Positions 45,706-54,756 are shown, numbered from the stretch's first letter. The stretch: 64,000 bases of DNA from Microbacterium sp. Root53 (GCF_001426925.1 NZ_LMFR01000001.1:318576-382575), one strand, 5' to 3'. Notes: a model not told the origin generated them from the sequence alone. Made by a program: numbers and translations.

Positions 45706-48104
45706 GGTCGACCCTGCTGCCGCCCCCGACCGAGGCTCCGCCCGCGCCCCCGGCTCCTCCGCAGTCGACGCGTCGCGCGGCGCGCACCGCCCCGGTCCGG
45801 CTCCCCGCCCGCCGGTGGGCCCTCGATCTCGGGGCCGTCGCGCTGCTGCTGCTCGTGCCGGTGATCGGCTTCTGGCCCACCTTCGGCGGCCCCGCGGTGC
45901 TGATCGCCGGCCTGGGCGGTCTCGCCCTCGGGCTCGGGATCGCCGTCGTCGGCACGCTGCGCCGCTGGGGCGTGCTCCTGCTGGCCGCCGCCGTCGTGGT
46001 CGCGTACTTCGTCTTCGGCGCCGCGTTCGCGCTGCCGCACACCGCGCTGCTCGGCGTCATCCCGACGCTGGAGACCCTGCGCCTGCTGGCGGTGGGCGTC
46101 GTGACGTCCTGGAAGTCGCTGCTCACCACGGTCGCGCCCGTGTCGTACGAGGACGGCCACCTCATCGTGCCGTTCCTCCTGATCCTGATCTTCACCGTCC
46201 TGGCCGCGAGCCTGGCCCTGCGGGTCCGGCCGCCCGCCTGGGCGCTGCTGCCGGCGGGCGCGTGCCTGGCCCTGCAGATCGCGCTCGGCACCTCGGAGCC
46301 AGCCGCGCCGATCATCCAGGGCGTGATGCTCGCGGTCGTGGCGATCGTGTGGCTGGCCCTGCGCGAGGCGTGGGCTCCGACCCGCAGTGCGATCTCGCTG
46401 TCGTCCGAGGACGAGCGCACGGAGGACCGCCGCCACGTGGTGCGCCGCGTCGGCGCCGCGGCCGGGGTGCTGGCCGTGGCGTGCGCGGCGGGCGGCGCGT
46501 CGACGCTGCTCGCGCCGCCCAACGAGGTCCGCTACGTGATCCGCGACGTGATCATCCCGCCGTTCGACATCCGCCAGTTCCCGAGCCCGCTGCAGGACTT
46601 CCGCATCTACGTCGACAAGTTCGCCGACACGCCGCTGTTCACGGTCACGGGGCTGCCCGCCGGCGCGCGCGTGCGCCTGGGCACCATGGACGCCTACTCG
46701 GGCGTGGTCTACAACGTCGCCGAATCGTCGAGCGCGTTCACGCCGCTGCGCTCCAACATGGCCGGGGACGCCGAGGGGCGGACGGCCGAGCTGCGGGTCG
46801 AGATCGGCGCGTACTCGGACGTGTGGCTGCCCGACGCCGGTCACGTCGACGCGGTGCGGTTCGAGGGCGCCGACGCCGAGGACCTCCGCCGGGCGACCTA
46901 CTTCAACCCGTCGACCGGCACCGGAATCGTGACGACCGGGCTCAGCGAGGGCGACGCGTACACGGTGACGGCGGTCATCCCGGACGAGCCCAGCGAGTCC
47001 GAGCTCGCCGAGGACCGCTTCGCCGACGTGGAGATCCCGCGGCCGAACGCGGTGCCCGAGAAGCTGGGCGAGCTCGCGTCCGACGCGATCTCGGAGGCCG
47101 AGGCGCGCACGCCGATCGAGAAGGTCAAGGCCCTCGAGACGTTCCTGTTCGAGTCGGGGTACTTCAGCCACGGCATCGAGGAGGGCGAGTACTCGCCCTC
47201 GGGTCACGGATCCGCGCGCCTGGCGAGCATGGTCAGCGCCGATCAGCTGGTGGGCGACGACGAGCAGTACGCGACGCTGATGGCCCTGATGGCGAACGAG
47301 GTCGGGATCCCGGCGCGCGTCGTGATGGGCTTCCACGCCGGCGAGGACGCGCGCGGCGAGCTCGTCGCGAACGGCGACAACCTGCACGCGTGGGTCGAGG
47401 TGGCCTTCGCCGAGTCCGGATGGGTCGCGTTCGATCCGACCCCGGACGAGGACAAGGAGCCCAAGGACCAGACCACCCAGCCCAAGACGGATCCGCAGCC
47501 GATGCCGCTGCAGCCGCCGCCCCCGCCCAAGGAGGAGGCGGACGAGCCGCCGCTCGTGCCCGAGGACCGCGAGTCCGAGGACGAGGCCGACCCGCTGCCG
47601 GGATACCTCGGACTGATCCTCGCGATCGGCGGCATCAGCCTCGGCACCATCGCGCTCCTGCTCGCGCCGTTCGTCATCATCGGCGGGCTGAAGGCGGCGC
47701 GGCGTCGGAAGCGGCGCGAGGCGCCCGTCCCCGCCGACCGCATCAGCGGCGGCTGGGAGGAGCTTACGGACCGGGCGGCCGACTTCGGCCGCGCCGTGCC
47801 GATCGGCGCCACGCGGTACGAGCAGTCGGCGCACCTCACGCCCGCGCTCGAGGAGCCGCGCGTCACGACGCTCGCCCTGCGCGCGGACGCGAGCGTGTTC
47901 GGTCCGGGGGAGCCCACGCCGGGCGAGATCGAGGCGTTCTGGGCCGAGGTGGACGAGGTCGTCGGGGGGATGAACAGGAAGGCCTCGTTCTGGACGAGGC
48001 TGAAAGCGCGGCTGAACGTGCGGTCGCTGGCCAAGGGCTCGTCGCTCGCGACGCGCGTGCGGTCGCTGCGCGAGACGGTCTCCGCTCGGCGGAAGGAAGG
48101 CTGA
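45702..48104 (+). CDS. Transglutaminase-like membrane protein with substituted catalytic Cys
   Basis: 800 residues. Six or so N-terminal helices (to about residue 275) lead to a large extracytoplasmic region with a transglutaminase-like core, then an acidic/Pro linker, one more helix (about 640-665) and a cytoplasmic tail. In the core the motif that is normally GDCEQ reads GDDEQYATLMALMANEVGIPARVV near 518-540, so Asp replaces the nucleophile, while the His (LHAWVEV, about 562) and Asp (VAFDPTPD, about 578) remain. It is therefore unlikely to cross-link and may act as a binding module. GTG 45702 overlaps the DUF58 stop. Confidence 0.92.
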   Translation: MRSTLLPPPTEAPPAPPAPPQSTRRAARTAPVRLPARRWALDLGAVALLLLVPVIGFWPTFGGPAVLIAGLGGLALGLGIAVVGTLRRWGVLLLAAAVVVAYFVFGAAFALPHTALLGVIPTLETLRLLAVGVVTSWKSLLTTVAPVSYEDGHLIVPFLLILIFTVLAASLALRVRPPAWALLPAGACLALQIALGTSEPAAPIIQGVMLAVVAIVWLALREAWAPTRSAISLSSEDERTEDRRHVVRRVGAAAGVLAVACAAGGASTLLAPPNEVRYVIRDVIIPPFDIRQFPSPLQDFRIYVDKFADTPLFTVTGLPAGARVRLGTMDAYSGVVYNVAESSSAFTPLRSNMAGDAEGRTAELRVEIGAYSDVWLPDAGHVDAVRFEGADAEDLRRATYFNPSTGTGIVTTGLSEGDAYTVTAVIPDEPSESELAEDRFADVEIPRPNAVPEKLGELASDAISEAEARTPIEKVKALETFLFESGYFSHGIEEGEYSPSGHGSARLASMVSADQLVGDDEQYATLMALMANEVGIPARVVMGFHAGEDARGELVANGDNLHAWVEVAFAESGWVAFDPTPDEDKEPKDQTTQPKTDPQPMPLQPPPPPKEEADEPPLVPEDRESEDEADPLPGYLGLILAIGGISLGTIALLLAPFVIIGGLKAARRRKRREAPVPADRISGGWEELTDRAADFGRAVPIGATRYEQSAHLTPALEEPRVTTLALRADASVFGPGEPTPGEIEAFWAEVDEVVGGMNRKASFWTRLKARLNVRSLAKGSSLATRVRSLRETVSARRKEG

Positions 48105-48105
48105 C

Positions 48106-49449
48106 ATGACCACGCCCAACCCGTATGGACCCCCGGCGCCCGGCTCGGTCCCCGGCCCGCCCGCGTACCCGTCGCACCCGGCGCCGCCCGCGCCGCCGCA
48201 GGGCGCGGGGTCCGGATGGCCGCAGCCGGCGTGGCCCGCCGCGCCGCAGCAGCCCGCCGGCCGGCCGGCCGCGCCGGCGGGCGGGCCCATCGCGGCCCCG
48301 GGCGCTCCCGCCTCGATCGGGCGCCGCGCCGCCGCGTACGCGATCGACGCCGCCATCGTCGGGGCGGCGTGGCTCGTGCTGAGCGTGGTCGCGAACCTGC
48401 TCGCGCAGGCGCTCGGGTACGTCGCGCTCCTCATCGTCGGCGCCGCCGCGATCGTCCTGCTGCTCGGGTGGTTCCTCGTCTACACGTACATGCAGGGCGG
48501 GCACGGCTCGATCGGCATGAGGCTCATGAAGCTGCGGCTCGTGCGCATCGAGACCGGGCAGCCGCTCGGCTTCGGCGGCGCGCTGCTGCGCAACGTCATC
48601 TGGGGCCTGGCCACCGCGATCGTGGTCGGCTTCTTCTCGGTGTTCTTAGACTCCAGCGGACGCCGGCAGGGATGGCACGACAAGGTCGCGCACGCCTTCA
48701 TGCGCGAGGCCGAGGACGCGCGCACGACCTCGCCCGCAGCCGCGCCGGCCGCCCCCGCCGCGGCCCCGCGCCCGCCGCTCCCGGGCGTTCCGGCGGCCTC
48801 CGCCGCACCCGTCCCGCCCGCTCCGGCGGCGCCCGCCGCTCCCGCGGACCTGCCGCCCCGCCCGCCGCTGCCGCCGCGCGGCGGCGTCCCGAGCCCGGGC
48901 AACCTGTCGTCGCTGTTCACGACCACGCCGCCTCCCGCGCCGGCCGGCCCGTCGGCCGCGGCGCCCTCCGAGGGGCTCATCGCGTTCGTGCCGGGCGTGA
49001 CGCAGGACCCGCCTCCCGCGCCCGCGGCGGCCGCCGCACCGGCTCCCGTGGACGAGCTCGAGGACGACACCATCCTCGTCCGCCGCGACGAGCCCGACGT
49101 CGAGGACACCCGGCTCGTCGCGCGCGCCCCGTCCGCGGTGCTGGAGTGGGACGACGGCACCCGCCACACCGTCACCGGCCGCGCGGTGTTCGGCCGCAAC
49201 CCCGCCGGCGACGAGGGCGTCGAGACGGTCGCGGTCAGGGACGAGACGCTGTCGCTGTCGAAGACCCACTTCGAGCTCGACGTGACCGGCGAGGGCGTGT
49301 TCGTCGTCGACCGTCACTCGACCAACGGCGTGACGGTCGTGCGCGGCGGCGAGCGCATCCCCGCGACGCCCGGCGAGCGCGTCGCGCTCGAGGCCGAGGA
49401 TGCGCTCGAGATCGGGGACCGCATCGCTACGCTCAAGGCCGCCGGATGA
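48106..49449 (+). CDS. RDD membrane domain plus FHA domain protein
   Basis: 447 residues. A Pro/Ala-rich N-terminus (1-65) precedes an RDD domain of about three helices (IGRRAAAYAIDAAIVG...GSIGMRLMKLRLV...QGWHDKVAHAFM). A second Pro/Ala linker then leads to a C-terminal FHA domain (about 345-447) with GRNP, SKTHFE and HSTNG. FHA domains read phosphothreonine, so this protein should tether kinase output to the membrane. It starts 1 nt after the previous stop. Confidence 0.93.
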   Translation: MTTPNPYGPPAPGSVPGPPAYPSHPAPPAPPQGAGSGWPQPAWPAAPQQPAGRPAAPAGGPIAAPGAPASIGRRAAAYAIDAAIVGAAWLVLSVVANLLAQALGYVALLIVGAAAIVLLLGWFLVYTYMQGGHGSIGMRLMKLRLVRIETGQPLGFGGALLRNVIWGLATAIVVGFFSVFLDSSGRRQGWHDKVAHAFMREAEDARTTSPAAAPAAPAAAPRPPLPGVPAASAAPVPPAPAAPAAPADLPPRPPLPPRGGVPSPGNLSSLFTTTPPPAPAGPSAAAPSEGLIAFVPGVTQDPPPAPAAAAAPAPVDELEDDTILVRRDEPDVEDTRLVARAPSAVLEWDDGTRHTVTGRAVFGRNPAGDEGVETVAVRDETLSLSKTHFELDVTGEGVFVVDRHSTNGVTVVRGGERIPATPGERVALEAEDALEIGDRIATLKAAG

Positions 49450-50270
49450 GCGAGCCCATCGTCGCCCTGAGCGGCGCGGCCACCGATCCGGGGCTGCGGC
49501 GCTCGCTCAACGAGGACTCGTTCCTCGCCGTGTCGCCGGTATTCCTCGTCGCCGACGGGATGGGCGGGCACGACCGCGGCGAGGTCGCCTCGGCGACCGC
49601 GATCGACGAGTTCCGGGCCTTCGCCGGGCGCGCGAGCCTCACGATCGACGACGTGCGCGGCGCGCTCGGGCGCGCCCGAGCGCGCGTGGACGGGCTCTCG
49701 GTCGGCTCGGACGCCGGGGCGGGAACCACCCTCACGGGCGTCGTGATCGCCGACGTCGCCGGGGAGGGCTACTGGCTCGCGCTGAACCTGGGCGACTCCC
49801 GCACCTATCGCCTGGCCGGCGGGCGGCTCGAGCAGATCAGCGTCGACCACTCCGTCGTGCAGGAGCTCATCGACAGCGGCGAGCTCACGGCGGAGGACGC
49901 CGCGCGCGACCGCCGCCGCAACGTGATCACGCGGGCGCTCGGCGCGGGAAGCGACGCCGAGGCGGACTTCTGGATGATCCCCGCCGCGGGCGGCGACCGC
50001 ATCCTGGTGTGCTCCGACGGGCTGCCCGGCGAGCTCCCCGCCGAGCGGATCCGGACGATCCTGGCGGTCGAGTCCCACCCGCAGGCCGCCGCCACGCGCC
50101 TGGTGCACGAGGCCGTCCTGCACGGCGGCCGCGACAACATCACGGCCGTGGTCGTGGACGCCGTGGCGGTCGCGCGGCGCGGGGGCGCGTCGCCGGAGGG
50201 CGGCGCGGACGCCGACGACGACGTCGACTCCGACACGCTGCCGCGCGAGCCCGTGGGAGGGATGGCCTGA
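49446..50270 (+). CDS. PP2C-family Ser/Thr phosphatase
   Basis: 274 residues. The metal-binding motifs are intact: RSLNEDSFLA, FLVADGMGGHDRGEVAS, LNLGDSRTYRL, VCSDGLPGEL and GGRDNITAVVVD. It is cytoplasmic, with no membrane helix, and should reverse phosphorylation by the kinase three genes on. ATG 49446 overlaps the RDD-FHA stop by 4 nt. The tail after residue 245 is acidic. Confidence 0.95.
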   Translation: MSEPIVALSGAATDPGLRRSLNEDSFLAVSPVFLVADGMGGHDRGEVASATAIDEFRAFAGRASLTIDDVRGALGRARARVDGLSVGSDAGAGTTLTGVVIADVAGEGYWLALNLGDSRTYRLAGGRLEQISVDHSVVQELIDSGELTAEDAARDRRRNVITRALGAGSDAEADFWMIPAAGGDRILVCSDGLPGELPAERIRTILAVESHPQAAATRLVHEAVLHGGRDNITAVVVDAVAVARRGGASPEGGADADDDVDSDTLPREPVGGMA

Positions 50271-51706
50271 TGCGGGTGACCTACGAGCCCGGCGGCATGC
50301 TCGCCATCGTCGCGGACGACGGCATCGCCGTGCTTCCCGGCGGTCTGCCGCAGGAACTCATCGACGACGTGTGGGTGGGGCTGGACGCCGGCGACGGCGT
50401 GAACGCCGTGCTCGATGCGCTGTCCCAGGCGTCCGGGACGGGGCTCGCGGGGCTCCCTCCGTTCGCGGTCGCGCTGCTCGAGGACGACGCGGTCCGCACC
50501 GCCGTGCGCGGCGACCTGCGGATCACGGCGGAGACGCTGGACGGCCCGCTCGAGCTGACCGGCGGCGACACCGACGCGTGGAGCGTGAACCTCATCGAGG
50601 ACGCCCTGTCGGTGCACGTCCGCCCGGCGGGCGAGCGTCCCGCGATCGCGTCGGAGCTGCCGATCGCGTCGGGCGCCGTGCTCGCGGGCGGCGTCCGCGC
50701 CGTGTTCTTCGAGACCGATCCGGAGGACGGCGCCGAGCGCGTCGCGCCGCGCGCGCACGGCCACGATGCGCGGGATGCGCCCGTGCCCGACGACGTCGTG
50801 GCGGCGGACGACGGGAGCGCGGTGTCCGCCGAGACGCTGCTGCCTCAGGAGATCGGGCTCGTTCCGGCGGAGCCGCCGAGGCGCGAGGCGCCGGCGCGGC
50901 CGTTCGACGCGTTCGCCGTGCGGCCCGAGGAGGGCCCGGCCGAACCCGCGGACGACGTGTCGGGCGAGGAGCCCGGCGACGAGACGCTCGGCGCCCAGGA
51001 GACCCTGCGCGACGCCGAGACGCTGGGCGACCACGACGGCGAGACCATCACGGCCGCGCAGCTCGCGCGGCTCCGCGCGCGGGCGCAGGAGGCGCACGAG
51101 GCGCAGGACGCGCACGGCGAGTTCGCGGAGGAGCCGGCCGAGCCGCAGCCGCTCGGCGACCACGACGGCGAGACGATCTCGGCCGCGCAGGCCGAGAGGC
51201 TGCGGCAGCGCGGCGAGCTGCCCGAGGTGCCGCGCGGCCCCGGGGCCACGGCCGAGGTGCCGATCGCCGACGGCCCCATCGACGCGGTGCCGCCGCACCT
51301 GGATCCGGCGCCCGTGCCGCGCTTCGACGTCCCGTCGCTGCCGTCGCCGTTCGCTCCGGCGCCGTCTTTCGGGCGTGCGCGCCTGTCCACCGGAGAGGTG
51401 CTCGAGCTCGACCGTCCGGTCATCGTCGGCCGGCGCCCCCGCTCGTCGCGCACGTCGGGGGCCGACATGCCGCGCCTGGTGGCGGTCGAGAGCCCGCAGA
51501 ACGACATCTCGCGCAACCACGTCGAGATCGTGTCCGACGGCGAGACCGTGGTGGTGACCGACCTCCACACGACGAACGGGACCACGCTGCTCCGCGGCGG
51601 CAACGATCCCGTGCGGCTGCACCCCGGCGAGCAGACCCTGGTGGTCACGGGCGACGTCGTGGATCTGGGCGACGGCGTGACGATCGCGTTCGAGGACCTG
51701 CCGTGA
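50270..51706 (+). CDS. FHA-domain protein with repeated acidic Thr motifs
   Basis: 478 residues. The N-terminal ~170 residues form an unrecognised beta-rich domain. The middle is disordered, with two copies of a GDHDGETI-S/T-AAQxxRLR motif (near 262 and 300) preceded by ETL repeats. The C-terminal FHA domain (about 375-478) has VGRRP, SRNHVE and TTNGT. ETx-type Thr motifs are classic phospho-acceptors of PknB-like kinases, so a self-binding FHA switch as in GarA is a reasonable inference. The start ATG shares one base with the phosphatase stop (TGATG). Confidence 0.9.
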   Translation: MRVTYEPGGMLAIVADDGIAVLPGGLPQELIDDVWVGLDAGDGVNAVLDALSQASGTGLAGLPPFAVALLEDDAVRTAVRGDLRITAETLDGPLELTGGDTDAWSVNLIEDALSVHVRPAGERPAIASELPIASGAVLAGGVRAVFFETDPEDGAERVAPRAHGHDARDAPVPDDVVAADDGSAVSAETLLPQEIGLVPAEPPRREAPARPFDAFAVRPEEGPAEPADDVSGEEPGDETLGAQETLRDAETLGDHDGETITAAQLARLRARAQEAHEAQDAHGEFAEEPAEPQPLGDHDGETISAAQAERLRQRGELPEVPRGPGATAEVPIADGPIDAVPPHLDPAPVPRFDVPSLPSPFAPAPSFGRARLSTGEVLELDRPVIVGRRPRSSRTSGADMPRLVAVESPQNDISRNHVEIVSDGETVVVTDLHTTNGTTLLRGGNDPVRLHPGEQTLVVTGDVVDLGDGVTIAFEDLP

Positions 51707-53292
51707 TGCAGCGCCGCCCGCCCGCGCCGCCGCCGCGGCTGCCGGGCTTCACGCACCTCGAGCTGCTCGGCTCGGGCGGATTCGCCGACGTGTACCTGTA
51801 CGAGCAGGAGCTCCCGCGCCGCCGCGTCGCCGTCAAGGTGCTGCTGCCTGAGCGCATCGTCGCGTCGGCCGCGCAGTTCACGGCCGAGGCGAACGTGATG
51901 GCGATGCTGTCGACGCATCCGGCGATCGTCACGATCTACCAGGCGGGGGTGTCCACCGACGGTCGGCCGTACCTCGTCATGGAGTACTGCCCGCGGCCCA
52001 ACCTGCAGGTGAGGTATCGGCGCGAGCCGTTCTCGCCCGCGGAGGCGCTGCGCGTCGGGATCCAGGTCGCGGCGGCCGTCGAGACGGCCCACCGGGCGGG
52101 CGTGCTGCATCGCGACATCAAGCCCGCGAACATCCTGGTCACCGAGTACAACCGCCCCGCGCTGACCGATTTCGGCATCGCGTCGACCTCGAACGCCGAC
52201 GTCGAGGCGACGGGCATGTCGATCCCGTGGTCGCCGCCCGAGGCGTTCGCGTCGCCGCCGCAGAGCGGCCCGCGCACGGACATCTACCAGCTCGGCGCCA
52301 CGATCTACACCCTGCTCGCGGGGCGCTCTCCGTACGAGATGCCGGGCCAGCGCAACGGCAGCGCCGAGCTGATCGGCCGCATCGAGCGCCTGCCGCTTCC
52401 GGCGATCGACCGGCCGGATGTGCCCTCGTCGCTGTACGCCGTGCTCGCCCGCGCCATGGCGAAGGACCCGGCGGACCGCTACCCGAGCGCCGTCGCGTTC
52501 GCGCGGGCGCTGCAGAAGGTGCAGATCGAGCTCGCCCACGCGGTCACGCCGATCGACATCCTCGAGGAGAGCCCCCTCGACGACGCCCCCGAGGACGACG
52601 ACGACGGCATGACCCGCGTGCGGGGCATCACGGACATCGCGCCGGTGGAGACCGCCACCCGTCCCTCGGCGACGACGGCCCCCGTCGCGCCGCCGCACCC
52701 GACCCCCGCGCCCGTCGCGGACGACGACGCGACCATCGTGCGCGGACCGCGCGTGGTCGCGCCCATCGACGATCACACGATCCTGCGCCCGCCCGCGCCC
52801 GGCTCGACGCCCGCCGCCCCGTGGCCGGCGCCGGCGCCGCACACTCCCGAGACCGTGATCGAGCCGGAGGCGCGCCCGCGGCGCTGGCCCTGGATCGTCG
52901 CGGCGTCCATCGTCGCGCTGGCGCTCGTCGGCATCGCGGCGGCGACGGTCCAGTCCTTCCTGTCGCCGGAGCCGGAGCCGACCGAGTCGTCGTCCATCAC
53001 GGACCCGCAGGATCCGACAGGCGGCGAGGCCGTGCCGCTGGTCGTGGACGCGCAGGGGGTCATCGAGGGCGAGAACGCGGTCTTCACGTGGCGGAACCCC
53101 GAGCCCGAGGAGGGCGATTACTACCAGTGGGTGCGCCGGACGCTCGACGGCACCGGCGCTCCCGAGCAGACGGACGTCCCCACCGTGACGGTGCCGACCG
53201 AGGGACAGAGTCAGGTCTGCATCGACGTCACGCTCGTCCGTGAGGACGGCACGTTCTCGAACGCGCCCGTCACGATCTGCGCGCCGGAGTGA
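51706..53292 (+). CDS. Transmembrane Ser/Thr protein kinase
   Basis: 528 residues. The kinase domain has the P-loop GSGGFADV (22-29), catalytic Lys44 in VAVK, HRDIKPAN (Asp137) and DFG (Asp155). The activation loop is short, reading VEATGMSIPWSPPEAF, where the PPE replaces the usual APE/SPE. A disordered cytoplasmic linker has several acidic TRVRG/TIVRG motifs, one helix spans about 394-417, and a ~100-residue beta-sandwich lies outside the membrane with two Cys near its end. It has no PASTA repeats. It closes the operon and is the probable master of its two FHA proteins. Confidence 0.93.
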   Translation: MQRRPPAPPPRLPGFTHLELLGSGGFADVYLYEQELPRRRVAVKVLLPERIVASAAQFTAEANVMAMLSTHPAIVTIYQAGVSTDGRPYLVMEYCPRPNLQVRYRREPFSPAEALRVGIQVAAAVETAHRAGVLHRDIKPANILVTEYNRPALTDFGIASTSNADVEATGMSIPWSPPEAFASPPQSGPRTDIYQLGATIYTLLAGRSPYEMPGQRNGSAELIGRIERLPLPAIDRPDVPSSLYAVLARAMAKDPADRYPSAVAFARALQKVQIELAHAVTPIDILEESPLDDAPEDDDDGMTRVRGITDIAPVETATRPSATTAPVAPPHPTPAPVADDDATIVRGPRVVAPIDDHTILRPPAPGSTPAAPWPAPAPHTPETVIEPEARPRRWPWIVAASIVALALVGIAAATVQSFLSPEPEPTESSSITDPQDPTGGEAVPLVVDAQGVIEGENAVFTWRNPEPEEGDYYQWVRRTLDGTGAPEQTDVPTVTVPTEGQSQVCIDVTLVREDGTFSNAPVTICAPE

Positions 53293-53322
53293 TCCGCGCG
53301 AGCGGCGGCTGAGCTCGGCCCG

Positions 53323-53784
53323 TCAGACGGTCGGCGCGGCATCCAGGTGACGTGCGCCGTGCGACAGCACCTTGACCACGATGCCGCGGCGCGACAGCGC
53401 CGACACCGTGCGGGTGCCCTCGTCCACGTCGCGGCCCAGCGCCTGCACGTTCGTCACCACGAGAACGTCGCCCGGCTTGAACGTGTCGAACAGGCGGTTC
53501 AGACGGTGCTCCCACGACTCGAGGATGTCGGGGGCGGGATGGCGGAACCCCTCGATCGGCACGCCGAAGCGGGTCAGGTCCTCCCGCTGCTGCACCACGG
53601 ACGGCAGGTCGTCGCGGGCGACGACCAGCCCCACGAGACGCGAGCCGGCCGGCCGGGCGAGCCACCAGTCGCGGTCGCGCTGCAGCTCGGTGAAGCACTT
53701 CGGGCACTCCACGGCGGCGTGCGGCAGGTGCAGCGGGGCCGTGTCGGTGGCCTCCGCGTGTGCGTCGTGCGCGATGTCCGCCAT
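53323..53784 (-). CDS. Degenerate serine-recombinase-like protein with a CxxC element
   Basis: 153 residues. An N-terminal CPKC pair (near 28-31) is followed by a fold resembling the resolvase catalytic domain (LVGLVVARDDLPSVVQQREDLTRFGV, then RLNRLFDTFKPGDVLVVTNVQALGRDVDEGTRTVSALSRRGIVVKVL). The catalytic Ser of the usual ARVS segment is absent (VARDD), and the LGRS Ser is also changed (ALGRD). There is no DNA-binding HTH tail. It is unlikely to recombine DNA; a structural or nucleic-acid-binding role is possible. It converges with the kinase gene. Confidence 0.8.
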   Translation of the reverse strand: MADIAHDAHAEATDTAPLHLPHAAVECPKCFTELQRDRDWWLARPAGSRLVGLVVARDDLPSVVQQREDLTRFGVPIEGFRHPAPDILESWEHRLNRLFDTFKPGDVLVVTNVQALGRDVDEGTRTVSALSRRGIVVKVLSHGARHLDAAPTV

Positions 53785-53846
53785 ACCGGCCTCCTAATCC
53801 GTCCCCGTGCCCATGTCAATTGTGCCTGCTCGGCCGCTCCGGCGAG

Positions 53847-53858
53847 TAGCGTGTCGCC
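53847..53858 (+). promoter_or_regulatory. Leaderless -10 of the YpfJ-type peptidase gene
   Basis: TAGCGT (53847-53852), 6 nt, then ATG 53859. Confidence 0.65.
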
Positions 53859-54737
53859 ATGACGTTCAATGAGAACGCGAATGTCGGCAGCACCCGCGCC
53901 CGGCGCCGTGGCCGCACGGCGGCGATCGCCGGAGGCGGCGGAGTGGGCGTCATCGGCATCGCGGTGCTGCTGTTCAGCCTCTTCACCGGGCAGGACCTCA
54001 CGGGGCTGCTCGGCGTCACGGGCGGCGGTCAGTCGCAGCAGCAGGGCGGCGGCGCGATCATCGAGGACTGCCAGACGGGTGCCGACGCGAACGAGGACGA
54101 CGCCTGCCGCATGGTGTTCGGCGCCGAGGCGATCGACCAGTTCTGGGCCGAGAACCTCGAGGGCTACCGCGAGCCGCAGCTGATCATCGTCGACCAGGCC
54201 ACGTCGTCCCAGTGCGGCACGGCCTCCAACGCGACGGGGCCGTTCTACTGCCCGCCCGAGGAGACCGTCTACATCGACCCGACGTTCTTCGGGCTCCTGC
54301 GCGAGCGGTTCGACGCGTCCGCCGGATCCCTCGCGCAGCTCTACGTGCTGGCCCACGAGTACGGCCACCACGTGCAGAACCTGATCGGGGTGTTCCAGCA
54401 GTACCCGAACAACGGCAGCGGTCCCGACAGCAACGGCGTGCGCACCGAGCTGCAGGCCGACTGCTTCGCGGGCGCCTGGGTGGCGGCGATGACGGAGCAG
54501 GAGGACGCGGACGGCGATCCCTACCTGCAGCCGCCCACTCAGCAGCAGATCGCAGACGCGCTGAACGCCGCCGCGACCGTCGGCGACGACCACATCCAGC
54601 GGGAGTCGGGCGGCCAGGTCAACCCGGAGAGCTGGACGCACGGCTCGAGCGAGCAGCGCCAGCGGTGGTTCGACACGGGCCGCGAGGGCGGCGTGCGTGC
54701 CTGCGACACGTTCGCGGTCGCGGGCGACCAGCTCTGA
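53859..54737 (+). CDS. YpfJ-family neutral zinc metallopeptidase
   Basis: 292 residues. One N-terminal membrane helix (about 23-45) and a Gly/Gln linker anchor an extracytoplasmic domain. The zinc motif is HEYGHHVQNLIG, with the downstream ELQADCFAGAWVA carrying the third ligand Glu/Asp. Cys pairs suggest disulfides outside the cell. The family (PF04228) is widespread; its natural substrate is not known to me. Confidence 0.93.
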   Translation: MTFNENANVGSTRARRRGRTAAIAGGGGVGVIGIAVLLFSLFTGQDLTGLLGVTGGGQSQQQGGGAIIEDCQTGADANEDDACRMVFGAEAIDQFWAENLEGYREPQLIIVDQATSSQCGTASNATGPFYCPPEETVYIDPTFFGLLRERFDASAGSLAQLYVLAHEYGHHVQNLIGVFQQYPNNGSGPDSNGVRTELQADCFAGAWVAAMTEQEDADGDPYLQPPTQQQIADALNAAATVGDDHIQRESGGQVNPESWTHGSSEQRQRWFDTGREGGVRACDTFAVAGDQL

Positions 54738-54756
54738 CGGGCGCGTCGCGCAGGCG

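Noticed and set aside
53323..53784. Recombinase gene as a sign of a prophage or integrative element around the kinase operon.
   Set aside because: Catalytic residues and DNA-binding tail are missing, and no attachment repeats or phage genes were found.
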